Part shown: one piece after another, positions 26,789 through 34,405 of the stretch
How the letters are laid out: every line of letters begins with the position of its first letter
How positions within the stretch are numbered: the stretch's first letter is position 1
DNA from: an uncultured Clostridia bacterium
Lineage (GTDB): Bacteria; Bacillota; Clostridia; Saccharofermentanales; Saccharofermentanaceae
Assembly (NCBI GenBank): GCA_905235455.1
Contig: CAJOLL010000009.1
Location: forward strand, 1-37,311
Reading direction: 5' to 3'
Length of the DNA: 37,311 nt
The notes under the pieces: model-generated
Seen by the model: the letters and a program-made list of their open reading frames with translations, nothing else
Database searches by the model: none
What the model was told of the DNA's origin: nothing
Made by a program: the position numbers and the translations under genes

Positions 26789-27055
26789 TCAGACCGTAAA
26801 AATCAAAAGCAAACTTACTACGAGCGAATAAATGGCAACGGACTCCATGAATACGATCGCGATCAGAAGCAATGTCTGAAGCTTACTGTACATTTCCGGC
26901 TGTCTTGCAGCACCTTCGAGTGCACGTCCTGCCGCAGTACCGATACCGATCGTGGTACCCAGCGCACCAAGACCGATCGCAAGACCGGCACCCAGTCCGG
27001 CAAGTCCTTTTGCATCAATGGCCGCATCCAGTAAAACTCTTGATAAACTAAACAT
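26789..27055 (-). CDS. atpE: ATP synthase c subunit (rotor ring)
   Basis: This 88-residue hairpin of two membrane helices has the conserved loop ARQPE (residues 50-54). The ion-binding Glu71 lies in MESVAIYS. Ser72 and Tyr76 correspond to residues seen in Na+-binding rings, but the helix-1 glutamine of those rings (Q32 in Ilyobacter) is Ile38 here. The coupling ion therefore cannot be named with confidence; protons are somewhat more likely. Confidence 0.96.
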   Translation of the reverse strand: MFSLSRVLLDAAIDAKGLAGLGAGLAIGLGALGTTIGIGTAAGRALEGAARQPEMYSKLQTLLLIAIVFMESVAIYSLVVSLLLIFTV

Positions 27056-27075
27056 CTTCTCTTCCTCCTGTTATT

Positions 27076-27963
27076 TTACGCTGCAGTTCCGGCCTGTGTG
27101 GAGGCCTCGGCAGCACTCTTTTCTGCTATCAGTTTTTCCTTTAGTTTCTTCTTTTCTTCGTTTCTCTCATGCGTCACGTGTGCACTCTCAACGACTTCTC
27201 CGATGTAGGAGATGGTCAGGTAGCTGAATACGACGGCCTGCAGGATTCCGTCCATTAAGTCGAACCACAGGCTGAACGCACCCGGTACGATGATCGGGCA
27301 TACGATACATAAGAACTCCATCAGGATAAACGCACCGAATACGTTACCGAAAAGACGGAGTGCAAGAGAGATCGGTTTGATGAAAAAGTCGATGATCTTA
27401 AAAGGGATCATGAAAGGCTTCGGATCGGTAAACGATCTGCAGAAACCTTTGATTCCGACAAAGCGGATCGACATGAAGATGACGTAGATGATCGCAAATA
27501 TCGCCATAGCGAACGGGAATGCGATATTCTTCGCCGGCGGCGGGATATGGAAGATCGAGATCGTATTGCAGGAAATCAGAAAAATACCGATCGTACCGAC
27601 CATCGGGATGATCGTCTCGGACTGCTTTTCATTCAGTCCGTAATCTCTGCAGACACTGAACATAACATCGATCAGGGATTCCATGACCGCCTGTCTTGTG
27701 GACGGGATCTTCGATTTCTTTCCACCCATCCAGCAGAAAAGAAGGATACCTAACAGCATCGCAATCCAGGTAACGATGATCGCGTCCGTGATCGGGATCG
27801 TCTCCCCGGTTCCGGGGAGAAATCTCTTCCACTGAAGAATAGCCGAACGGATCTCTTCACCTATATTCGCCTTACCGGTGAATACCCCGAAGAGCTCGCT
27901 CAGTTTCTCACAAAATGCTTCCCAGAATTCAGACCACCAGGAAGCGGCAAGTACTACCAGCAT
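27076..27963 (-). CDS. atpB: ATP synthase a subunit (ion channel)
   Basis: The membrane protein has 295 residues. The essential arginine is Arg203 in SLALRLFGNVFGAF, facing the c-ring glutamate. Further membrane helices and the conserved PPPAKNIAF region are present. The N-terminal about 60 residues and a Lys/Glu/Ala-rich C-terminal tail are longer than in E. coli. It opens the atp part of the operon, 19 bases after upp; no atpI gene is present. Confidence 0.96.
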   Translation of the reverse strand: MLVVLAASWWSEFWEAFCEKLSELFGVFTGKANIGEEIRSAILQWKRFLPGTGETIPITDAIIVTWIAMLLGILLFCWMGGKKSKIPSTRQAVMESLIDVMFSVCRDYGLNEKQSETIIPMVGTIGIFLISCNTISIFHIPPPAKNIAFPFAMAIFAIIYVIFMSIRFVGIKGFCRSFTDPKPFMIPFKIIDFFIKPISLALRLFGNVFGAFILMEFLCIVCPIIVPGAFSLWFDLMDGILQAVVFSYLTISYIGEVVESAHVTHERNEEKKKLKEKLIAEKSAAEASTQAGTAA

Positions 27964-27982
27964 GTTTTAACTTAATGCCTCC

Positions 27983-28612
27983 TTAGTTTGTTCCGAAGAG
28001 ACGGTCACCGGCATCGCCGAGACCCGGAATGATATAAGCGTGATCATTCAGTTTTTCGTCTTTTGCAGCGCAGAAAACGGAAACGTCCGGATGATCTTTC
28101 TGCAGTCTCTCGATTCCTTCCGGAGCAGAGATCAGACAGACAAATTTGATATTCTTGATCCCGCGGTCCTTAAGGAACTGGATCGCAGCGGAAGAAGAAC
28201 CGCCGGTCGCAAGCATCGGATCGAGAACGATGACTTCACGTTCAGTGATGTCCTCCGGAAGCTTGCAGTAATACTCTACCGGCTTTAATGTATTCGGATC
28301 ACGATAAAGACCGATGTGTCCGACTTTGGCACTCGGGATGATGGCGAGCATGCCGTCAACCATGCCGAGACCGGCACGCAGGATCGGAACGAGCGCTACT
28401 TTCTTTCCGGCGAGTACTTTTGCCGTAGTCGTCGCAACAGGTGTCTCGATCACTTTTTCCGTCAGCGGAAGGTCACGTGTGACCTCGTAAGCCATGAGCA
28501 TGGAGATCTCATGAACCAGTTCTCGAAACTCTTTCGTGGAAGTGTTCTTATCACGGAGAATGGAGATCTTGTGCTGGATCAGCGGATGATCAAATAAGAA
28601 AAACTGTGCCAT
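27983..28612 (-). CDS. upp: Uracil phosphoribosyltransferase
   Basis: The 209-residue enzyme converts uracil and PRPP to UMP (pyrimidine salvage). The PRPP-binding loop [16 protein letters not shown] and the uracil-binding C-terminal region ([18 protein letters not shown]) are complete. The gene lies between rpiB and atpB, with gaps of 21 and 19 bases, as in other Firmicutes where upp precedes the atp operon. Confidence 0.97.
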   Translation of the reverse strand: MAQFFLFDHPLIQHKISILRDKNTSTKEFRELVHEISMLMAYEVTRDLPLTEKVIETPVATTTAKVLAGKKVALVPILRAGLGMVDGMLAIIPSAKVGHIGLYRDPNTLKPVEYYCKLPEDITEREVIVLDPMLATGGSSSAAIQFLKDRGIKNIKFVCLISAPEGIERLQKDHPDVSVFCAAKDEKLNDHAYIIPGLGDAGDRLFGTN

Positions 28613-28633
28613 AGTAATTCCTCCCGAATTATA

Positions 28634-29086
28634 TTATTTGAAAAGCTCTTTCTCTTGTTCCTTCATATCGTTTACGCGGGTCTGATGACGTCCGCCGTCA
28701 AAAGGCTCTGTCATGTATGCATCTACGATGCCGAGCGCCAGAGAACTTCCGACTACACGCGCGCCCATCGAAAGGACGTTGGCGTCGTTATGCTGACGGG
28801 ACATTCTCGCCATGTATTCGTTAGTGCAAAGAGCGCAACGGATGCCCGGGAATTTATTGGCGACCATCGAGATGCCGATACCCGTTCCACAGATCACGAT
28901 ACCGCGCTCTGCTTTTCCCTCGAGGATATCTTTGGCAACTTTCTGACCGGCCAGTACATAGCTGTATGGAACATCTCCCGCTGTCGCGCCGCCCTCTACT
29001 ACTGTATGACCAAGTTTACCCAGATGCTCGACGACGATCTTACGAAGAGCATATCCTGCATGATCTGAAGCAATTGTTACTACCAT
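28634..29086 (-). CDS. rpiB: Ribose-5-phosphate isomerase B (or related sugar-phosphate isomerase)
   Basis: The 150-residue protein belongs to the RpiB/LacAB family and interconverts ribose 5-phosphate and ribulose 5-phosphate. Visible motifs are ASDHAGYALRK, the anion-binding loop with the catalytic Cys in GIVICGTGIGISMVANK, and NDANVLSMGARVVG. Sugar specificity (ribose versus allose or galactose 6-phosphate) cannot be fixed from the sequence; its place beside upp favours ribose 5-phosphate, a PRPP precursor. Confidence 0.93.
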   Translation of the reverse strand: MVVTIASDHAGYALRKIVVEHLGKLGHTVVEGGATAGDVPYSYVLAGQKVAKDILEGKAERGIVICGTGIGISMVANKFPGIRCALCTNEYMARMSRQHNDANVLSMGARVVGSSLALGIVDAYMTEPFDGGRHQTRVNDMKEQEKELFK

Positions 29087-29101
29087 CTTTTTAACCCCTT
29101 T

Positions 29102-30382
29102 TCATTTAATGTGCTTATGTGTAAATTTGCGTTCGCCAGCGGCGTAGTCCGCAACGATATTACCGTTACCTCTGATCTTATACTTATACGTAACAAGACC
29201 GTCGAGACCTACAGGTCCTCTTGCATGAAGCTTCGATGTACTGATTCCGACCTCAGCGCCGAATCCGTAGCGGAAACCGTCTGAGAATCGTGTACTGCAG
29301 TTCCAGAAAGCATTACCGGAAGATACGCTGTTCATGAACTCCTCGGCTGTCGCGGCATCCGAAGTAACGATCGAATCCGTGTGTCCGGAACCGTACTTGT
29401 TGATATGAGCAACCGCTTCCTTCAGGCCTGATACGACCTTAAGAGAAACCTTGTAGTCCAGATATTCGTGATGCCACTCCTCGACCGGCAAGACCTCCGG
29501 GAGGATTGCCTTGGTCTTCTCGCAGCCGTGAAGCTCGACATTCTTCTCACCAAGCGTCTTCGCCAGGGACGGCAGGAAAGAATCCGCGACGGATCCATCC
29601 ACCAGGATCGTCTCGCAGGCATTACAAACGGCCACATACTGTGTCTTACTGTCGACGGCGATCTTAAGCGCCATGTCGGGATCGGCTTTTTCATGGATAT
29701 AAAGATGGCAGACACCGTCGGCATGACCCATGACCGGGATCGAACTGTGCTGCATGATGTACTGAACGAAAGAATTGGAGCCTCTCGGAATGATCAGGTC
29801 GATGTACTGATCCAGAAGGAGCATCTCGGAAACATCGTTTCTGGTCTCCATGAGAACGATCCAGCCCTTTGGAAGTCCCGCATCCACGGATGCTTTTTCG
29901 ATCACGTTGAAAAGCGCGCGGTTGCTGTTTACCGCCTCACTTCCGCCTTTGAGGCAGCAAGCGTTACCGGACTTTAATGCCAGTGATGCGATCTGTACCA
30001 GAGCATCCGGGCGCGACTCGAAAATAATACCCAGTACACCGATCGGGCAGGAAACCCTCGTGAGGATAAGATCATCGTCCAGTTCGGTCTTCATCAGTTC
30101 GCGGCCTACCGGATCGGGAAGTTCGGTCAGGCTCTTAAGTCCTGCTACCACATCACTCAGTTTGTGATCATCGAAAACGAGTCTTTTCTGAAGCGGCATC
30201 GGAAGATCTGTTTCCTTTGCGTTCTTCAGATCCGCTTCATTGGCGGAAAAGATCGCCTCTTTGTTTGCGATCAGTGCATCGGCTACTGCGAGAAGTGCTT
30301 TGTTCTTCACTTCCGTAGAAAGGAGCGCCATGGCAAACGAGGCCTGTTTGGCTTCTATTGCACGTGTTTCAAAATCACTCAT
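29102..30382 (-). CDS. proA: Gamma-glutamyl phosphate reductase (glutamate-5-semialdehyde dehydrogenase)
   Basis: The 426-residue NADPH-dependent enzyme performs the second step of proline synthesis. The NAD(P) region FESRPDALVQIASLALKSGN and the catalytic cysteine Cys256 in VCNACETIL are present, and the C-terminal signature ARGPVGLDGLVTYKY is intact. The glutamate kinase gene proB, its usual partner, is not in the window. The gene leads the proA-rpiB-upp-atp group with a gap of only 15 bases to rpiB. Confidence 0.97.
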   Translation of the reverse strand: MSDFETRAIEAKQASFAMALLSTEVKNKALLAVADALIANKEAIFSANEADLKNAKETDLPMPLQKRLVFDDHKLSDVVAGLKSLTELPDPVGRELMKTELDDDLILTRVSCPIGVLGIIFESRPDALVQIASLALKSGNACCLKGGSEAVNSNRALFNVIEKASVDAGLPKGWIVLMETRNDVSEMLLLDQYIDLIIPRGSNSFVQYIMQHSSIPVMGHADGVCHLYIHEKADPDMALKIAVDSKTQYVAVCNACETILVDGSVADSFLPSLAKTLGEKNVELHGCEKTKAILPEVLPVEEWHHEYLDYKVSLKVVSGLKEAVAHINKYGSGHTDSIVTSDAATAEEFMNSVSSGNAFWNCSTRFSDGFRYGFGAEVGISTSKLHARGPVGLDGLVTYKYKIRGNGNIVADYAAGERKFTHKHIK

Positions 30383-30419
30383 ACCTAAACTTCTCTCTTA
30401 CTTTAATCACTATTTTTAT

Positions 30420-30428
30420 ATTATATCA
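30420..30428 (-). promoter_or_regulatory. Extended -10 promoter of the proA-to-atpC group
   Basis: The minus strand reads TGATATAAT about 40 bases ahead of proA, in an AT-rich stretch (30395-30432). No good -35 hexamer is seen. As the later gaps in the group are all short, it may drive all ten genes to atpC, though internal promoters cannot be excluded. Confidence 0.55.
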
Positions 30429-30481
30429 GATTACGCCCTGTTCGAACCGAGAATTTCAAGGTTTTTTGAACTTGCGTTTCA

Positions 30482-30510
30482 AAAGCAAATGAAAGCAAAT
30501 GAAAGCGCAT
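30482..30510 (+). repeat. Short tandem repeat, AAAGCAAATG unit
   Basis: Two exact and one partial copy of a 10-base unit lie head to tail (30482-30491, 30492-30501, 30502-30510), directly beside the first DnaA box. One unit is one helical turn, as in iterons, but three copies are few. Confidence 0.6.
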
Positions 30511-30512
30511 TC

Positions 30513-30600
30513 TTATCCACATTTCGGGAAAAGTTTTCCACTTCTTCTTCTCGTCCGTGAACAAAAAACCTGTGGAAAAAGTGGAAAAGTCTGTGGATAA
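30513..30600. promoter_or_regulatory. Cluster of five DnaA-box-like sites
   Basis: Two perfect consensus boxes, TTATCCACA (30513-30521, plus) and TGTGGATAA (30592-30600, minus), flank three one- or two-mismatch boxes: TTTTCCACT (30534-30542, plus), TGTGGAAAA (30571-30579, minus) and AGTGGAAAA (30580-30588, minus). The boxes face each other. This resembles part of an oriC or a DnaA-binding control site. There is no dnaA or dnaN gene nearby and no switch in gene direction, so a true chromosome origin is unlikely here. Confidence 0.65.
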
Positions 30601-30703
30601 CTCAAAGACAAGCCTTTTCGGAAAACACCCCTCTCAAACGCCGATTTTTGGGAGTACATTTTTTGTCAAGGCTTTTTTGAAAAAACGCAGAAAGTTTTCA
30701 TGG

Positions 30704-30749
30704 CGTGAAAGAGCCTTGATTTCAAGGGCTTTCACGGCTTTCTTTTTTG
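30704..30749 (+). terminator. Plus-strand intrinsic terminator without an upstream gene
   Basis: CGTGAAAG (30704-30711) pairs with CTTTCACG (30729-30736), and an inner CCTTGA/TCAAGG stem adds six pairs. A T-rich run CTTTCTTTTTTG follows on the plus strand. No plus-strand gene precedes it, although TCAAGGCT at 30666-30673 can pair with AGCCTTGA at 30712-30719 in a competing structure. Confidence 0.6.
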
Positions 30750-30793
30750 TCATTTGACATTTTCGATGTCCGCGAGCGGTGGACTTCGGTCTT

Positions 30794-32002
30794 TTAAGAA
30801 TCTCTTGGCGGGAGACGATAGTAATTTGTTAACTGACAGCGAATGGAGCCGTTATACAACTTTCTTCTTTTATCTGCTTTTCGAACGACAGCATTTTCGA
30901 AAGAATCATCCGGGGTGATCACCGAAAGGCGGATACCTTTTTTGCAGAAACCCTGCCTGTCGAGATAGGTCGATGCGATCCCCGTATAGATCTCATGCGC
31001 CTTTTCCGGAGTCAGCAAACGTCCGCCGTATGGGGGATTGCAGAGAATCAGCTGGCGCTTGAGATGTGTCCAGTCGAAAAGCACCTTCGGCGTCATCTCA
31101 CGAAAATCCGAAACTTTAAATCTTACAAAGTCAGAAACTCCGGCCGCGCGGGCATTTCTCTGCGCAGTCGCAACAGCTTTCGGATCGAGGTCCGAGCCAT
31201 AAAAATAGATATCGTCCATCGGGGACAGATCCTGCATGTCGCGGGCCTGTTTTTTCGCTTTTTCATAGGCCTGAAGGCCGATATAAGGGAGCTTTTCACC
31301 CAGGAAAGGACGGGTCAGACCGGGGGCGATGTTTAATGCCATCATGGCAGCCTCGATCACGATCGTACCGGAACCGCAGAACGGGTCGACCAGAGCTTCT
31401 TCCCCGAAGAAACGATACTGCGCCGCACTGACCATACCGGCGGCCAGCGTCTCTTTGATCGGCGCATCATGCATAAGCGGGCGGTATCCGCGTTTGTGAA
31501 GGCCCGCGCCCGTGACGTCGATCATGACACGAACATTGTTTTTGACGATACCGAATACGATCTTGCATGTACCGAGTTTCTCGTCCTCTTCGATCATACT
31601 GCCCTCCGGAAGTTTTCTTTCGGAAAGAAGTGCTTTTACGATTGCTTTTTTGGCAAGGGACTGACATGCGGGAATACCGAAGATCTTCGAATCGCGGGAA
31701 TATCCGTTTAAGTGGAAAGACCAGTTTTTCGGGATCCACTGATTCCAGCGCATGGATGAAAAGCCGTCGAAGAACTCTTCGAACGTCTCCGCCGGGAAGG
31801 TATTTACGGAAAGAAGGACGCGCTCGCCCCTTCTCATCCAGATACAGATGCGCGCGCAGTCATCTGCCATGGTAAGTGGCGTGGTATCCACAAGAACCTG
31901 TCCGTCCGAAACCGTCATTTCCGCCCTGGAGTATCCGATTTTTTCCAGATCCTCGACACAATAACGTTCCAGTCCGAAAAGACAAGTGATCACGATCTGC
32001 AT
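30794..32002 (-). CDS. THUMP-domain 23S rRNA guanine-N2 methyltransferase-like protein (RlmL/YpsC type)
   Basis: I start it at 32002 (MQIVITCLFGLE), 9 bases after GGAGGG; a longer in-frame extension lacks homology and overlaps the upstream gene. The 402-residue protein has an N-terminal ferredoxin-like plus THUMP region (about 1-160) and a Rossmann methyltransferase domain with the SAM motif VDPFCGSGTIVIEAAMMALN and the catalytic NPPYGGRL motif (N/D-PP-Y type for N2-guanine). It probably modifies 23S rRNA G2445-equivalent, as E. coli RlmL does. It closes the rpoD-rnf group, 17 bases after the fused rnfE/A gene. Confidence 0.88.
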   Translation of the reverse strand: MQIVITCLFGLERYCVEDLEKIGYSRAEMTVSDGQVLVDTTPLTMADDCARICIWMRRGERVLLSVNTFPAETFEEFFDGFSSMRWNQWIPKNWSFHLNGYSRDSKIFGIPACQSLAKKAIVKALLSERKLPEGSMIEEDEKLGTCKIVFGIVKNNVRVMIDVTGAGLHKRGYRPLMHDAPIKETLAAGMVSAAQYRFFGEEALVDPFCGSGTIVIEAAMMALNIAPGLTRPFLGEKLPYIGLQAYEKAKKQARDMQDLSPMDDIYFYGSDLDPKAVATAQRNARAAGVSDFVRFKVSDFREMTPKVLFDWTHLKRQLILCNPPYGGRLLTPEKAHEIYTGIASTYLDRQGFCKKGIRLSVITPDDSFENAVVRKADKRRKLYNGSIRCQLTNYYRLPPRDS

Positions 32003-32019
32003 AAGTTGATTCCCTCCGT

Positions 32020-33147
32020 TTAAAACTTTTCCAGGACTTCCGTCCAGGGCATTAATACGATCATAGCAAGAAGCACATGAAGAACGATGAGCGGGATGCC
32101 TTCCAGACACTTCGGCTGCTTGCCGAAAAGAAGACGTCCGCGGATGGATCTCGTATAGGCAATGACGATCGTTACGAAGAGCCATACTCCGACCATGAGC
32201 ATCGCCCACCAGATGATCCGTTCAGCCGAGATCGGACGAGAGGCCGCCTCGAGATATCTTGCATAAAAGACCAACGGCATCGATGTGGTGATGACGCAAA
32301 GAAGCGGTACATAGAAATATTTGTCCATGGTCTCCGAAAGGCGGAAGATCTTAATAAGCGGGGTCAAAAGCAATATCGTCGTGATGACCGAAAGCAGGAC
32401 GAAATGCGCCGGTTTCAGGAGTTTTTCATCCACGCTGTATACGAACAGGATGCCAAATACCCCGAACAGCATGTCATAGACCAGCACGCAGACCGAAAGA
32501 AGCATGAATTCCTTCTCACTCTTTGCTGAGATCGGACTGTACTTTTTCATCCGCTGCCCGGAAGTCTCTAATATCCAGGAATCATTCTGGCCGTCATTTT
32601 TCACGATATACAGGCACACCAGCGCGAAAAGCACTAAGAGTGCAGATCCTGCGGTATGTCCGAAGAAACTCACATGTACTTTATCGAGGGCTTCGAAATG
32701 CTCGCCCATGACTGTGCTCTGCCCACAGATCTCACGGACCGAAGCGATCACAAAGCCGACAGGGATATAGAACAGAAAGCCTTTAGCGATATCGGATGCG
32801 GAAAGTGCTTTTTCCTCGGAAAAATAATCGAACATCGGCACGAGCAGGAAAAGGAATGTCGAGGCCGGAAGCAGGAAGAAGCCGCCGCTCGAAACGCCGG
32901 ACGGAAGATGAGCCGAAAGGAAAGACATTCCCTCGCCGAAAACCGCGGTCATAAAGATGAAGATGCCCCAGCAGATGCGCTTGTTCTTGATACGGGAAAA
33001 CACAAAAAGTTGAAGAAGGCAGAAAAGGATCATCTGAACCGTCGCGGAAAGGAATGCCGGCAGCGAGCTCGTCGTAAAGATCAGAAGGAGTGAAAACGAG
33101 AGCAATATCCGATATTGTTTTAATGTAATACACCTATCTTCGCTCAT
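32020..33147 (-). CDS. Fused, degenerate RnfE-RnfA-like membrane protein
   Basis: This 375-residue hydrophobic protein is built of two about 185-residue halves. The N-half resembles RnfE: [10 protein letters not shown] at 136-145 lines up with the family's IREILGSGT. The C-half resembles RnfA: [20 protein letters not shown] (222-241) lines up with [33 protein letters not shown] with IFLPLITTNCA; and [16 protein letters not shown] with FKGIPIALITAGLLAL. In RnfA and RnfE two cysteines each (in GLCP and TTNCA) hold a [2Fe-2S] cluster in the membrane centre; all four are replaced here. It starts one base after the rnfG stop. Homology was judged by eye, so the exact alignment is provisional. Confidence 0.68.
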   Translation of the reverse strand: [375 protein letters not shown]

Positions 33148-33148
33148 A

Positions 33149-34405
33149 TTATCCTACCCAGTTCAAATATTCTCGTATAAACTTATATGCCTGATTGACC
33201 GCCGTCAGAAGAGCCGCACTTCTTGTCCGGTCTCCGTCAAGTCCGTCGATCCTCGTACGGATCTCATTCATCGGAATGCCGTCCACACTGTCCGAAAGGA
33301 TACTCTCATCGCCTGCGGAAACGACTCCGTCCTCACCGCCGATAACATCGATCTGGGACGGTGCTTTTGTCGGAGCAGGCGAAAAATCCTGCGAAGGATC
33401 ACTCTTCGGAACAGGCGTAGGTGTTATCTCTTCATTTTTATTCCCGTTATTCTTATTGTCCTTTACCGTCTCATCCGGATCGTTTTCTTTATCGTCCTCT
33501 TCGGAATCGTTCTCATCCGTATGGTCGCGTATGTACTGGTCTTTACTATACGAATTACGGGAGTTATCGATGCATTCGTTTACCAGAGAAACGAACATCG
33601 AGATATCCATCGTCACGCCTTCGATGATCTCCGTCTTTCCGTCGGACTTCATCGCCAGCTTGACCGGATCCTGTACGAGGACCATGTGCTTGGCTACGCG
33701 GTATGCCTGGTCGGCCCAAATGTTCCCGCTGATCTTATAATCGCCGGAGATAGAATCTTCGGAACGCGTTCTGTGTGTCGTTTCATCCTCCGCATCCCAG
33801 GAGCAGGTGACGATGCGGCCTCCTTTGACGATGATCTCGCAATAATCGACATAACCGTCCTGCGCGGCCTTTTTGCTTCTTGCAAAGAAGGTACCGTCAT
33901 GAAGACCCAGAAGCGGATCATAATCCACCTGATACGGGGTATCGATCGCGTCATCCTGACGGACAGCGACGGGGATACGAGCATCTTTGAGCTGCAGACT
34001 TAATTGTTCCATTTCTTCTTCCGTATAGGTCAGGTACTCAGGGCCATCGGATACGACGCGGATATTCATGAGGTTCTCCCCGTTTTCACTGATGCTCATC
34101 TGCGCGTGGATCTTGCCGGAAGAAACTTCCGTTTCGACGTCGACGATATAGCCGATAAGTTTTCCGGTCTCGTCATAGGCACTGAAAACGGACTTGATAT
34201 CTTTGTGGTTTTTCAGCACGTCGGAATTCAGGGAACTGTACTTCGAAGCCAAAAGAAGTGTCCCGAACTCTTCTCGGTAGGCATCCTGCTCTTTCGAACG
34301 ATTGACGGACCTCGTGTACCAGAGGCACGAGCAAAGAAACGTCATACTTAATATCACACATATGATCGCGCGGATCGTCAATCCTTTAAAAAACGAACGC
34401 GTCAT
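33149..34405 (-). CDS. RnfG-like membrane-anchored protein with altered FMN-attachment motif
   Basis: The 418-residue protein has one N-terminal helix (about 10-28, ending CSC) and two extracytoplasmic FMN_bind-like segments (about 70-150 and 165-235; the second opens LHDGTFFARSKKA and continues IIVKGGRIVTCSW). A low-complexity Asp/Asn/Pro linker (about 300-365) precedes a C-terminal end (DGDRTRSAALLTAVN, 390-404) that lines up with the RnfG flavinylation motif SGATxTSxAVxxAVN. The acceptor Thr is replaced by Arg393, so covalent FMN is unlikely. RnfG is usually about 200 residues, so this version is about twice as long. It overlaps rnfD by 4 bases. Confidence 0.72.
   Translation of the reverse strand: MTRSFFKGLTIRAIICVILSMTFLCSCLWYTRSVNRSKEQDAYREEFGTLLLASKYSSLNSDVLKNHKDIKSVFSAYDETGKLIGYIVDVETEVSSGKIHAQMSISENGENLMNIRVVSDGPEYLTYTEEEMEQLSLQLKDARIPVAVRQDDAIDTPYQVDYDPLLGLHDGTFFARSKKAAQDGYVDYCEIIVKGGRIVTCSWDAEDETTHRTRSEDSISGDYKISGNIWADQAYRVAKHMVLVQDPVKLAMKSDGKTEIIEGVTMDISMFVSLVNECIDNSRNSYSKDQYIRDHTDENDSEEDDKENDPDETVKDNKNNGNKNEEITPTPVPKSDPSQDFSPAPTKAPSQIDVIGGEDGVVSAGDESILSDSVDGIPMNEIRTRIDGLDGDRTRSAALLTAVNQAYKFIREYLNWVG

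Noticed and set aside
26789..27055. Calling the ATP synthase Na+-driven
   Set aside because: Ser72 and Tyr76 fit, but the helix-1 glutamine ligand is Ile38.
30395..30620. Chromosomal origin oriC
   Set aside because: There is no dnaA, dnaN, rpmH or other usual origin neighbour, and genes on both sides run the same way; kept only as an origin-like or DnaA-binding element.
30557..30757. A 66-codon plus-strand frame in the DnaA-box region
   Set aside because: It runs through the DnaA boxes and the terminator stem, has no ribosome site, and its low-complexity Lys/Phe product looks like translated regulatory DNA.
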